From: an uncultured Clostridia bacterium
Lineage (GTDB): Bacteria; Bacillota; Clostridia; Oscillospirales; Acutalibacteraceae
Direction of reading: 5' to 3'
DNA length: 55,845 bases
NCBI GenBank assembly: GCA_947572385.1
Contig: CANPBX010000014.1
Span: 1-55,845 of the forward strand
Below, in pieces: positions 33,042-41,069 of the stretch. Numbering within the stretch: position 1 is the stretch's first letter; every line of letters begins with the position of its first letter. The position numbers and the translations under genes were made by a program. A model generated the notes under the pieces. That model saw only the letters and a program-made list of their open reading frames with translations. It did no database searches and had not been told where the DNA came from.

Positions 33042-33623
33042 ATGAAAAGCAAGGAGCTTGAGTTACCGACTGTTGAGCAGATCGAGGCTGAACTAAAGAA
33101 AGAGAACAACAGGAAAGAGTACAACCGGGTGTTGAGAAGCACGGTATTTGTGCTGCTGGTGGTGACAGCCGCGGCGGTCATAGTGGCGGTCCTTATGTTT
33201 CCGGTGCTGGAGATAAAAGGCGACGCCATGAACACGACGCTCCAAAACGGCGACTTTGTGGTAACAGGCAAGGCTAAGGAGTACCAGCGTGGAGACATCG
33301 TTGCCTTTTACTACAACAATACCCTGCTTGTGAAGCGCATTATCGCCAAGGGCGGGGACGAGGTCGATATTGATGAGGACGGAAATGTTACCGTGAACGG
33401 CCAGGCCATTTCAGAGCCATACGCAGCCGAGAAGACCCTTGGCGAATCTAATGTGACATTTCCATACAGTGTACCTCAGGATGAATTTTTTGTACTGGGT
33501 GATAACCGCGCCCAGTCCGTGGACAGCCGAAACACGGCCCTGGGCGCGGTAACACAAGACCTGATAGTCGGCAAGCTGCTATTCCGCGTTTGGCCTATTA
33601 CGGCTATTGGCGGTGTGAAGTGA
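33042..33623 (+). CDS. Signal peptidase I-like protein lacking the catalytic serine
   Basis: 193 residues, same layout as the enzyme at 26650-27297: acidic N-terminus, membrane segment (about 31-54), peptidase fold ending GDNRAQSVDSRN...RVWPI. The motif that should read GxSMxPTL reads GDAMNTTLQNGD: Ala62 (GCC, 33225-33227) replaces the catalytic Ser, while Lys98 (LLVKRIIAKGGD) is kept. The gene is otherwise intact, with CAGGAG before ATG 33042 and directly upstream of the pilin gene. Streptococcal pilus loci encode catalytically dead SipA/LepA-type proteins needed for pilus assembly; this is probably an independent analogue acting as a chaperone, not a protease. Confidence 0.9.
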   Translation: MKSKELELPTVEQIEAELKKENNRKEYNRVLRSTVFVLLVVTAAAVIVAVLMFPVLEIKGDAMNTTLQNGDFVVTGKAKEYQRGDIVAFYYNNTLLVKRIIAKGGDEVDIDEDGNVTVNGQAISEPYAAEKTLGESNVTFPYSVPQDEFFVLGDNRAQSVDSRNTALGAVTQDLIVGKLLFRVWPITAIGGVK

Positions 33624-33672
33624 GCTGGCGGTCAGGTCAGATATAAATTATATTTTGAAAGGATATGAGAGA

Positions 33673-35388
33673 ATGAAACAAATCAAAAAGCTTTTGGCTC
33701 TGGTATTGGCCTTAGCCATCTGCGCAGCATTCGCTTTGCCGGCAATGGCGGAAGCTGATGAAGCTGGTGGACCTGCAAGTGATGGACCGTTTACTCTTAC
33801 TATGAATAGTCCTCAAGTAGACCACACTTATGTGATTTATCAGTTATTTAAGGGTGATCCTGCGACGAACGGCGATGACTGGGTTCTTGCCAATGTAGAG
33901 TATGGTAGTTCTGGCTGGAGGATGACTGACAAAAATGCTGCAGAAGCTGCAGAAATCATCTCTAAGTATAGTGCTCAGGAATTAAATAATTTCGTGGGAA
34001 GCTTGGACTATGATTCTTTAACTCAAGTTGAGAATTCTAATAAAATAGCTAGTGCCAACGCAGAACCACTTACCTGGAAATTGGATGGCGGCTATTATGT
34101 CATAAAGGATATCACAGAACTAGCAGAAGGTTCAGATGACGTAATTTCTGGTATCATGGTGCGCGTTGTCGGCCCTGTAGATGTGACGCCCAAGCCAACT
34201 AAGCCCACACCTGATAAGGATATTGAGAATACTGACCCCGATGTTGTGGGCCCCTATGACTACAAGGTGGGTGACATGATTCCATATGTTCTTTCTGCAA
34301 AGGTGCCAGCTGCTAATTTAAGTAAGTATGTGAAGCCTGGAGATAGTAAATCCACGTATAAGCTTACTTTCCGGGATTATATGCCAGAACAGTTGACCTA
34401 CTTGCCCACTAAAGCTGATTTTAAGGTGTATTATAATAACGGTGGACGTGAGGTTATTGATGAAGGCAAGTACGAAATCAATAATAACCCAGATCAGGAC
34501 AAAGATGGCAAAACACCTACCTTTGAAATTTCCATGGATTTATTTGAAATTATCGGTACCGATTCTTCCGATTGGGAGGATTATATTGACGATGAAGGGA
34601 ACATTGTAATAGAGGTTACCTATTATGCCATGCTGAATGCGGTAACGACAGTACCGGTAGAGGGTGTCAAGAACCAGGTAACTTTGGTTTATCCCAATAA
34701 CCCATATGATCCAGATCAGGAAGGCTCTAGTGTTTCACCTCCGGTTGAAGTTCCCGTGTACTCCTTCGAGCTTGACGGTACTAAGGTTGATGGGAAAGAT
34801 GGGGAAAAATTTTTAAGTGGCGCAGTGTTTGAACTGAAGGGCGAAGATGGCAAAGTCCTTGATTTTGTGGAGGATAATGGAAAGTATATCCTTTGGAGCA
34901 ACACCGCTTATTCAGATAAGCAGACCGAGGGAGTAGGGGAGAATGCTACAACTTTCGTTTATAAAGTAGTTGGTGAAGACGAAAATGGTGAACAAGTGTA
35001 TGAGACGGATAACAATTCTCCTAAAAAATACTCTGTAGTAACCTCTGTCACTTCTAATACGGATGGCAAATTCGCATTTGGCGGTTTATCAGCTGGCACA
35101 TATATCCTGCACGAGACTAAGGCACCTGCCGGGTACAATGTTCTTGAAAAGGATATTAAAATTGTAATTACAGCAGAGTATGACGAAAACAATAAAGTAA
35201 TTAATGTTACCCATACTGTTGATGATGGAACTGCCGAGAACGGTACAGCTATTATAGTGGAGAATAATATGGGCTCCACTCTCCCCAGCACCGGCGGCAT
35301 GGGCACAACCATCATCTACATCGTAGGTGCAGTCCTGGTAGTCGGCGCAGGCGTGCTGCTGTTCACCAAGAAGCGTATGCACGGCTGA
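33673..35388 (+). CDS. LPSTG-anchored major pilin (isopeptide-forming, Cna-B type)
   Basis: 571-residue shaft pilin. Signal peptide 1-30 (ALPAMA end); N-terminal pilin domain (about 35-185); an isopeptide-type middle domain (DYKVGDMIPYVLSAKVPAAN, about 205 on); Cna-B domain with FELDGTKVDGKDGEKFLSGAVFEL and the E box YILHETKAPAGY; then LPSTG (35281-35295), a membrane span and KKRMHG. A pilin-type motif VTLVYPNNPYDP sits before the Cna-B domain (usual YPKN has Lys; here Asn). Start ATG 33673, AAAGGA upstream. Polymerised by the class C sortase encoded next. Confidence 0.92.
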   Translation: MKQIKKLLALVLALAICAAFALPAMAEADEAGGPASDGPFTLTMNSPQVDHTYVIYQLFKGDPATNGDDWVLANVEYGSSGWRMTDKNAAEAAEIISKYSAQELNNFVGSLDYDSLTQVENSNKIASANAEPLTWKLDGGYYVIKDITELAEGSDDVISGIMVRVVGPVDVTPKPTKPTPDKDIENTDPDVVGPYDYKVGDMIPYVLSAKVPAANLSKYVKPGDSKSTYKLTFRDYMPEQLTYLPTKADFKVYYNNGGREVIDEGKYEINNNPDQDKDGKTPTFEISMDLFEIIGTDSSDWEDYIDDEGNIVIEVTYYAMLNAVTTVPVEGVKNQVTLVYPNNPYDPDQEGSSVSPPVEVPVYSFELDGTKVDGKDGEKFLSGAVFELKGEDGKVLDFVEDNGKYILWSNTAYSDKQTEGVGENATTFVYKVVGEDENGEQVYETDNNSPKKYSVVTSVTSNTDGKFAFGGLSAGTYILHETKAPAGYNVLEKDIKIVITAEYDENNKVINVTHTVDDGTAENGTAIIVENNMGSTLPSTGGMGTTIIYIVGAVLVVGAGVLLFTKKRMHG

Positions 35389-35441
35389 TTGGCCTGAGAG
35401 GTTTTAGAGCACAGGTTTTATGAGTTCGTAGTTAGAAATTT

Positions 35442-35480
35442 ATACCCGCTGCTAACCGGCGGCGGGTATCCCCTTCGGGG
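35442..35480 (+). promoter_or_regulatory. Tandem hairpins between pilin and sortase genes
   Basis: ATACCCGC (35442-35449) pairs with GCGGGTAT (35462-35469); directly after it CCCC-TTC-GGGG (35470-35480) forms a second tight hairpin. No T run follows, so this is more likely an RNA processing/stability or attenuation element that lowers sortase expression relative to pilin than a full terminator. Confidence 0.6.
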
Positions 35481-35505
35481 GACATCAGTAAGGAGAGCCT
35501 TGTTT

Positions 35506-36375
35506 ATGGCGAAATGGCTAAAAAAGAATTTAACCAATATACTCTTATTTGTCATTGTGCTGGCGGGGCTCTGCTTATTGCTGTACCCTTCCTTCTCGGA
35601 CTGGTGGAACTCCATGCACCAGTCAAGGGCAATCGCGGCCTATGTTGAGACTGTGGACGCCATGTCCCAAGAGGAGATCGACGAGATTCTGAACGCTGCC
35701 AGGGAGTATAACGAGCGCATGTGGACCAAGCCCAACCGCTGGGTGCTCTCGCCGGAGGAGGAGGCTGAGTATAACAGCCTTCTGGATGTGAGCGGCACAG
35801 GTATCATGGGGTACATCAACATCCCGCTGATAGGCGTAAACCTGCCGATATACCACGGCACCGATGAGGCGGTCCTGCAGATCGCCAGCGGGCACCTGTC
35901 GGGCACGTCCCTGCCGGTAGGGGGGGCGGGCACCCATGCCGCCGTCTCCGGGCACCGCGGGTTGCCGTCCGCCAGGCTGTTTACGGATCTGGACCAGCTC
36001 AAGGTAGGCGACGTCTTTACTATTTCCGTGCTCAATGAGGTTTATACCTATCAGATAGAGCAGATAGTCACGGTCCTGCCCGAGGACATCTCACAGATGA
36101 ACCTGTACCAGGGGGAGGACCTGTGCACACTCCAGACCTGTACGCCCTACGGAGTGAACAGCCATCGGCTGCTGTTGAGAGGACGGCGCATTGAGGATGT
36201 GGGAGGGACTCTGGTTGCCGCGTCGGAGGCAGTTAGAGTGCCGAACTATGTAGTTATTCCAGCCGTGGGCATACCGATACTGTTCCTGCTGCTGGTCGTG
36301 GCGCTGGTATATTTCCGCCGCCGCAAACCCAGGATAACCCCGGAAGACCTGCGTGACATATTCAAGAAAAAGTAG
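35506..36375 (+). CDS. srtC: Class C sortase (pilus polymerase)
   Basis: 289-residue sortase with N-terminal (about 12-29) and C-terminal (about 246-265) membrane segments, as in pilin polymerases. Catalytic His150 (SGHRGLPSARLFT), Cys212 and Arg221 in TLQTCTPYGVNSHRLLLRGR, the class C signature. The usual lid motif Asp-Pro-aromatic before the catalytic domain is not seen; the region reads MWTKPNRWVLSPEEE. ATG 35506 is 10 bases after AGGAG; a TTG at 35500 is in frame. Expected substrate: the LPSTG pilin just upstream, perhaps also the LPETG adhesin. Confidence 0.93.
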   Translation: MAKWLKKNLTNILLFVIVLAGLCLLLYPSFSDWWNSMHQSRAIAAYVETVDAMSQEEIDEILNAAREYNERMWTKPNRWVLSPEEEAEYNSLLDVSGTGIMGYINIPLIGVNLPIYHGTDEAVLQIASGHLSGTSLPVGGAGTHAAVSGHRGLPSARLFTDLDQLKVGDVFTISVLNEVYTYQIEQIVTVLPEDISQMNLYQGEDLCTLQTCTPYGVNSHRLLLRGRRIEDVGGTLVAASEAVRVPNYVVIPAVGIPILFLLLVVALVYFRRRKPRITPEDLRDIFKKK

Positions 36376-36396
36376 CTTTGTGAAGGAGGAATTGCC

Positions 36397-37440
36397 ATGA
36401 ATATCAGGCGTTTGCTGGCTATACTGCTGGCGGTGGTACTGTCAACATTGCTTGCGACCCAGATATGGGCCGCCGCAGCCAACGAGCCGCTGGACCTGAA
36501 CAGACAGTGCTGGCTGACCGTGCATCCGTGCAGTACGTCAGACAAGGAAATGCTCGAGGATTTGTCCGGGGCAGATGTGGTCGTTGACCTGTACAAAGTA
36601 GCTGATATGAAGGCTGAGCAGAATAGCTATTCTTTTGAGACGATAAAGCCCTTTGACCTGCTTAAGATCCCCCAGGACATAGCTGATGACAGGTGGGCGG
36701 AGGTGGCGCAGTCGGCGGCAAATACGGTGCTGACTTCCGATACCTATACGCCTTATCAGAAAGATATTAAGGCAGGCACAAAAATCGAGCTGCAATCGGG
36801 TCTATATCTCCTGGTTGCCCACAAGAAAGGCGACGCCGACTATGTGAAGACCGTAATTGACGAAGACGGTAACAGCAGGACGGTTACCCAGGTAAGGACA
36901 GATAAACACCTGTATACCTTTGCCCCTGAGCTGGTTTCATTGCCGAGCAAGCTGCCTGAGAATGGGGCGATCAATACTGCAAACCCCGGTGATTGGATTT
37001 ATGATTTGGAGGTCAATTTAAAGCCCGAACTTAACGACTTAAAGGGGAAGCTTGAGATAGTTAAGACCCTAAGGACCTTTGATACTGCCTATGGACCGGC
37101 GACATTTGTTTTCCAGCTTGACTGGGATGAAAACGGCAAGCATTACAGTGACGTGCGCACCATTACTTTTTCATCTTCAGGAAAGCAGGTGCTGACAGTA
37201 GAGCTGCCGGTTGGTGTTACGGTAACAGTTACGGAGATCTACTCCGGCGCAAAGTATGAGATAGTTGGCAGCGCAGAGGGGACGGCTGTAATTGAAGCTG
37301 ACGAAGTAGCCCGGGTAGAGTTTGTAAATGATTATGATGAAGATAGCCCTCCCAATGGAGGCGGTACGATAACTAACAAATTCACTTTCAGTGACGGCAA
37401 ATGGCATGTAACCCAACAGGTCGACAGTACAGAGGAGTAA
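36397..37440 (+). CDS. Secreted pilin-like protein with DUF5979/Cna-B type domain, no anchor
   Basis: 347 residues. Signal peptide 1-26; pilin N-domain-like region about 40-190 (LSGADVVVDLYKVADM, later IELQSGLYLLVAHKKG); DUF5979-like Ig domain about 205-310 (GKLEIVKTLRTFD... ARVEFVNDYDE). There is no LPXTG or C-terminal membrane span; the end is polar (QQVDSTEE). Good site AAGGAGG. Possibly an ancillary subunit joined by other means, or released; that is inference. Confidence 0.8.
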   Translation: MNIRRLLAILLAVVLSTLLATQIWAAAANEPLDLNRQCWLTVHPCSTSDKEMLEDLSGADVVVDLYKVADMKAEQNSYSFETIKPFDLLKIPQDIADDRWAEVAQSAANTVLTSDTYTPYQKDIKAGTKIELQSGLYLLVAHKKGDADYVKTVIDEDGNSRTVTQVRTDKHLYTFAPELVSLPSKLPENGAINTANPGDWIYDLEVNLKPELNDLKGKLEIVKTLRTFDTAYGPATFVFQLDWDENGKHYSDVRTITFSSSGKQVLTVELPVGVTVTVTEIYSGAKYEIVGSAEGTAVIEADEVARVEFVNDYDEDSPPNGGGTITNKFTFSDGKWHVTQQVDSTEE

Positions 37441-37455
37441 GGAGGCGAGCGAGCT

Positions 37456-37959
37456 TTGAAAAAGAAATCGCTTATTTTTGCAGGGATTACAATTATCCTG
37501 ATTTTTGCAGCTAATCTCCCACTTGCTTGGGGATATTTCTCCACCTATACTGAGGCCAAGGGAGGTATACGGCTGCAGCCCAGAAAAGTGGACACAGAGA
37601 TAAAAGAAGATGTGTCGGACTGGACTAAACATGTGATTATATCTAATACCGGAGATGAGTCGCTGTATATTCGGGCAAGGGCCTTTGCCGGCAGTGAATA
37701 TAGGCTGACCTATATTACAGGCGATGATTGGACAGATGGAAAAGACGGCTACTACTATTATAACGGCATTCTGGGGCCCGGACAGGAAACTCCGGAGCTG
37801 CTTGTCAAAATTGAGGATCCTCCTGAGGATCCGATAGATGGGCAGGAATTTAATGTTGTTGTAGTTTATGAGAGCACACCGGTTAGATATGACGATAATG
37901 GCAAACCCTACGCGGACTGGAACAGGAAGCTGAAGGCCCGGGAAAGGAGTGCTGAGTGA
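37456..37959 (+). CDS. Small secreted TasA/camelysin-like protein
   Basis: 167 residues, TTG start with AAGGAGG upstream. One N-terminal membrane/signal segment (about 5-26, ending LAWGYFS), followed by a beta-rich domain (KHVIISNTGDESLYIRARAF). The short signal with an aromatic-rich cut region resembles SipW substrates, and a SipW gene lies 2.6 kb downstream. Family assignment is by resemblance and context only. Its stop overlaps the next start. Confidence 0.65.
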   Translation: MKKKSLIFAGITIILIFAANLPLAWGYFSTYTEAKGGIRLQPRKVDTEIKEDVSDWTKHVIISNTGDESLYIRARAFAGSEYRLTYITGDDWTDGKDGYYYYNGILGPGQETPELLVKIEDPPEDPIDGQEFNVVVVYESTPVRYDDNGKPYADWNRKLKARERSAE

Positions 37960-38756
37960 TGGAGAAAAAGCGCAGGATCAAAGGAATGACGCTGGGGAAT
38001 CTGGCTCTGTTTGCTGTTGCGGCAGTGTTGCTTATCAGCAGCAGTATTGGCAGTGCCCGAGCTGCCCTTACGTTCTTTTCAAAAACCTATACCTCACGCG
38101 TTCAGACACTTAATATTGGTGTAAGCCTTGTTGAAAACGGGTCATTTATTGCGTGGCGTGATTACGATAAGAAAACAGCTGACGGCAACTGGGACGTGAA
38201 CTCAGTGCCAGTAGACCAGCGGCTTTTCCAAAACCTATTGGACGAGAATGAGAATTTCTTGATGGGGAAGGTCTATGACGAGAAGCTGGCAGTGCATAAT
38301 AGTGGCAATATTGATCAGTACGTGCGAGTGAACATATACCGATACTGGGTGAAGGTAAAGGAAGATGGCAGCGAGGAGAAACTTCTTGACCTTTCACCGG
38401 ACCTTATAGATTTGAATTTTGTGAATACGGACCGCTGGCTGCTGGATGATGAGTCAACTACTCCGGAACGCATTGTGCTGTATTATGACAGCATTCTGCC
38501 ATCTGGCGAGACTACTCTCCCGTTCAGTGATACGCTGAAGGTTGATGGGTTGGCGGCAGACCATGTGACTCAGACTAAGACTACTAATAAGGAAGGCTAT
38601 ACAGTGATAACCACCACATACGACTATGACGGCGTGGAATTTCGTGTGGAAGTTGAGGTAAACGCTGTACAGACACATAATGCCCAGGACGCTATCTGGA
38701 GCACGTGGGGCCGTGAGGTGAGTATATCCTCCGATAAAAAGCTGAGCCTTAAATAA
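37959..38756 (+). CDS. TasA/camelysin-like secreted protein
   Basis: 265 residues. Long signal segment (about 10-35: LGNLALFAVAAVLLISSSIG) then ALTFFSKTYTSRVQTLNIGV, which matches the pattern of TasA/CalY proteins (short mature start with TYAYFSD-like residues followed by N-terminal beta strands), and VHNSGNIDQYVRVNIYRYW. ATG 37959 (a GTG three bases earlier is also in frame), preceded by GGAAAGGAG. Likely SipW-processed and either fibre-forming or matrix-associated; inference. Confidence 0.7.
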   Translation: MEKKRRIKGMTLGNLALFAVAAVLLISSSIGSARAALTFFSKTYTSRVQTLNIGVSLVENGSFIAWRDYDKKTADGNWDVNSVPVDQRLFQNLLDENENFLMGKVYDEKLAVHNSGNIDQYVRVNIYRYWVKVKEDGSEEKLLDLSPDLIDLNFVNTDRWLLDDESTTPERIVLYYDSILPSGETTLPFSDTLKVDGLAADHVTQTKTTNKEGYTVITTTYDYDGVEFRVEVEVNAVQTHNAQDAIWSTWGREVSISSDKKLSLK

Positions 38757-38769
38757 AGGAGGCGCGTGA

Positions 38770-39507
38770 ATGACAGGAAAGTTAAAAAAGTTATGCCTAT
38801 ATTTTATAGCGGGAGCCGTCCTGACTTTTGGAGGGCTCGCTGCCAGTGCGGATACCTATTATGGCAACTCCAACTGGCAGGTGACTTTTACAGATAAGCT
38901 GGAGGAGAACTTTGACTCAGGTGAGATAACCGATGTTTTTCGCGGACTTCAGCCCGGAGACAATGCGGTCGTTACCATAAAGCTGGTTAATAAAAACACC
39001 AAATCTACCGACTGGTATATGCGCAACGATGTTATAACCTCTATGGAGGATGGGAGCTCGGTAGCTGAGGGCGGCGCCTACACCTACAAGCTAACTTACA
39101 AGGATAAGACCGGTAAGGAGAAAATTCTTTATGACAGCGAAAAAGTCGGCGGCGACAACAGCAGCACTGTCGGTGAAGGCCTCCATGGAGCCACAGGAGC
39201 ATTGAAGGATTTCTTTTTCCTGGACTCCCTGGCCACAAACCAGTCAGGAGCGGTCACACTTGAGGTGGCTTTTGACGGAGAGTCACATATCAATGACTAC
39301 CAAAACACCTTGGCGGATTTGCAGATGAATTTTGCTGTTGAGCTTGGGGCTACCAACGATCAGACAGGCAACCGCACCCAGGTAGTGCGCACAGGTGATG
39401 ATACAGAGCTTCTGCCGCTTTACGCGGCAATGGCTCTAAGCGGAGTGGTGCTTCTGGCCTTGGGGATTTACAGCTTTTTGAAAGATAAGAGGAAGAGAGG
39501 AGAGTAA
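38770..39507 (+). CDS. TasA-like surface protein with a noncanonical sorting signal
   Basis: 245 residues. Signal segment about 6-27; beta-rich domain with LEENFDSGEITDVFRGLQPG (about 39-58) and a typical TasA-type VVTIKLVNKNTKSTDWYM. The C-terminus is a sorting signal in form: VVRTGDDTELLP, membrane span (about 214-234) and KDKRKRGE. VVRTG departs from LPXTG; the class B sortase encoded 2 kb downstream is the natural candidate enzyme. AAAGGAGG upstream. Confidence 0.75.
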   Translation: MTGKLKKLCLYFIAGAVLTFGGLAASADTYYGNSNWQVTFTDKLEENFDSGEITDVFRGLQPGDNAVVTIKLVNKNTKSTDWYMRNDVITSMEDGSSVAEGGAYTYKLTYKDKTGKEKILYDSEKVGGDNSSTVGEGLHGATGALKDFFFLDSLATNQSGAVTLEVAFDGESHINDYQNTLADLQMNFAVELGATNDQTGNRTQVVRTGDDTELLPLYAAMALSGVVLLALGIYSFLKDKRKRGE

Positions 39508-40517
39508 TGATGAAGCTGCTTAAACGGCTGCTTGGAGTGAGTCTTGCGTTTGGGCTGGTCCTGGCAATGGCATTCCCCCAAACTGCACAGGCGTACACGT
39601 ATACTGTGCGGATATACGCCGGACAGCAGGGAACTATAGTTAGCGGTAATGGGAAGATCACGGGCCAGGGGGAAGCACTGGTTTTTGAGGGGCTTTCTTA
39701 TAATGACCGTATCGATTTTCACAACAATATGGTCTCCCTGAAAGATGGGAGTAAGTATTATATCAAGGGTATCCGTCAGAGCGGCAAGGGTACTGAGGAG
39801 ATATCTGAGACCGGTAACAGTAAGCGTACCGCCTCATTTACAGTTACAAAGGACCAGGACTTTGTGGTGGCATATGGCGTGCTGACGGAGCCGGTACAGT
39901 ATACCATCAGATACCACAACGCCGCAGGTCAGGAATTGGCCCCAAGTGAAACTTACTATGGCAATGTGGGCGACAGACCGGTTATTGCATACCAGTATAT
40001 CGAAGGATATCAGCCGCAGGCTTATAACCTGACAAAGACTCTCTCCGCTGACCCTGGGGAGAACGTGTTTACATTTATATATACGCCACTGCCAAGAGAT
40101 ACGATCTATACCGGTACCACTACGACCGTGGTTTCTGAGGCAGGGCCGTCAGGGACTACGCCGCCGGCCTCAAGCGAGGATAGCGAGGATACTGACTCTA
40201 CAGCCTCTCAGCAGCCAGAAGAAGATATTTCTGATAACAGTGTCCCAGTAGCGGAGCCTACCCCTGGAGCTACTGGATTTCCAAGCAGGCCGCCTTTGAA
40301 TGAGTGGGACCTTGACAACGGCGACGTACCTCTTGCGGATTTTGATGAATTGGGCCTTGGCAGCGAGGAACAAAGTGAGCTGTCATCAGATGGGCAGATA
40401 TTTTGGAACAACATCCCATTAGCGGCAAAGATAGCGGGCGGTGTGGTTATGCTAGGAGGCTTCTCTGTGGCGCTATGGTTCCTGATCTTCCGCAGGATAA
40501 GGAAGGAAGACAGATGA
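39507..40517 (+). CDS. MucBP-domain membrane-anchored surface protein
   Basis: 336 residues. Signal 1-30; an N-terminal domain that appears to contain a repeat-type fold (YTVRIYAGQQGTIVSGNGK); a MucBP-like domain about residues 130-200 (YTIRYHNAAGQELAPSETYY and GDRPVIAYQYIEGYQ); a Thr/Ser/Glu/Pro-rich stalk (about 205-290); then a C-terminal membrane span (about 307-329) and RRIRKEDR. No sorting motif. MucBP domains can bind mucin-type ligands, which would fit a gut organism. ATG 39507 or 39510. Confidence 0.8.
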   Translation: MMKLLKRLLGVSLAFGLVLAMAFPQTAQAYTYTVRIYAGQQGTIVSGNGKITGQGEALVFEGLSYNDRIDFHNNMVSLKDGSKYYIKGIRQSGKGTEEISETGNSKRTASFTVTKDQDFVVAYGVLTEPVQYTIRYHNAAGQELAPSETYYGNVGDRPVIAYQYIEGYQPQAYNLTKTLSADPGENVFTFIYTPLPRDTIYTGTTTTVVSEAGPSGTTPPASSEDSEDTDSTASQQPEEDISDNSVPVAEPTPGATGFPSRPPLNEWDLDNGDVPLADFDELGLGSEEQSELSSDGQIFWNNIPLAAKIAGGVVMLGGFSVALWFLIFRRIRKEDR

Positions 40518-41035
40518 GAAGGTTAGCTGCGGCGTTATGCAATATCCTTGGCGTGATTATATTGCTGGCGGTTATTGGCGTGAGCTTGTTGCTGACAGTG
40601 CCTAAACTTTTTGGATACGAAATGTACAATGTGGTTAGTGGCAGCATGGAGCCGGAGATACCAGTAGGCAGCCTTATCGTTGTTGGCGCTGTTCAGCCGG
40701 AGAACATCAGCGAGGGTGATATTATTGCCTTTGAGAGCGGCGAGTCTGTGGTGACTCATCGGGTAGTGCAGAATAAAAAGCTTGAAGGCGAGTTTATCAC
40801 TAAGGGTGATGCCAACGAGAAAGAGGATATCAACCCAGTACCATATCAGGGACTTATAGGCCGGGTCGAGAAGCATATCCCATATATGGGACAATACATG
40901 CTGATTTTTACTACAGGTGTTGGCAAGGTATATATGCTATGCTTCGCTGCGTGTGGGGCAATGCTGAATATTTTGGCTGGCAGGATAAGGAGCCGTGCCA
41001 ATGAGAACGAGGATGATATTTTATCACCGGTATAG
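40514..41035 (+). CDS. sipW: SipW-type signal peptidase
   Basis: 173-residue peptidase of the archaeal/ER type found in Bacillus as SipW, which processes TasA-like matrix proteins. Membrane segments about 9-28 and 135-155. Catalytic Ser44 in SGSMEPEIPVGS and His82 in THRVV (His instead of Lys is the SipW hallmark); GDANEKED (98-105) completes the active site. ATG 40514 overlaps the previous stop (ATGA); the upstream open frame is not used. Its likely substrates are encoded at 37456-39507. Confidence 0.93.
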   Translation: MRRLAAALCNILGVIILLAVIGVSLLLTVPKLFGYEMYNVVSGSMEPEIPVGSLIVVGAVQPENISEGDIIAFESGESVVTHRVVQNKKLEGEFITKGDANEKEDINPVPYQGLIGRVEKHIPYMGQYMLIFTTGVGKVYMLCFAACGAMLNILAGRIRSRANENEDDILSPV

Positions 41036-41069
41036 GAAGTATACCGGGTGATAGGCAGAAAGGGGCCGC

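Noticed and set aside
35442-35480. Full Rho-independent terminator between pilin and sortase genes.
   Set aside because: The hairpins lack a T run, and the sortase gene has no promoter of its own that I can see; kept as a possible attenuator or processing site.
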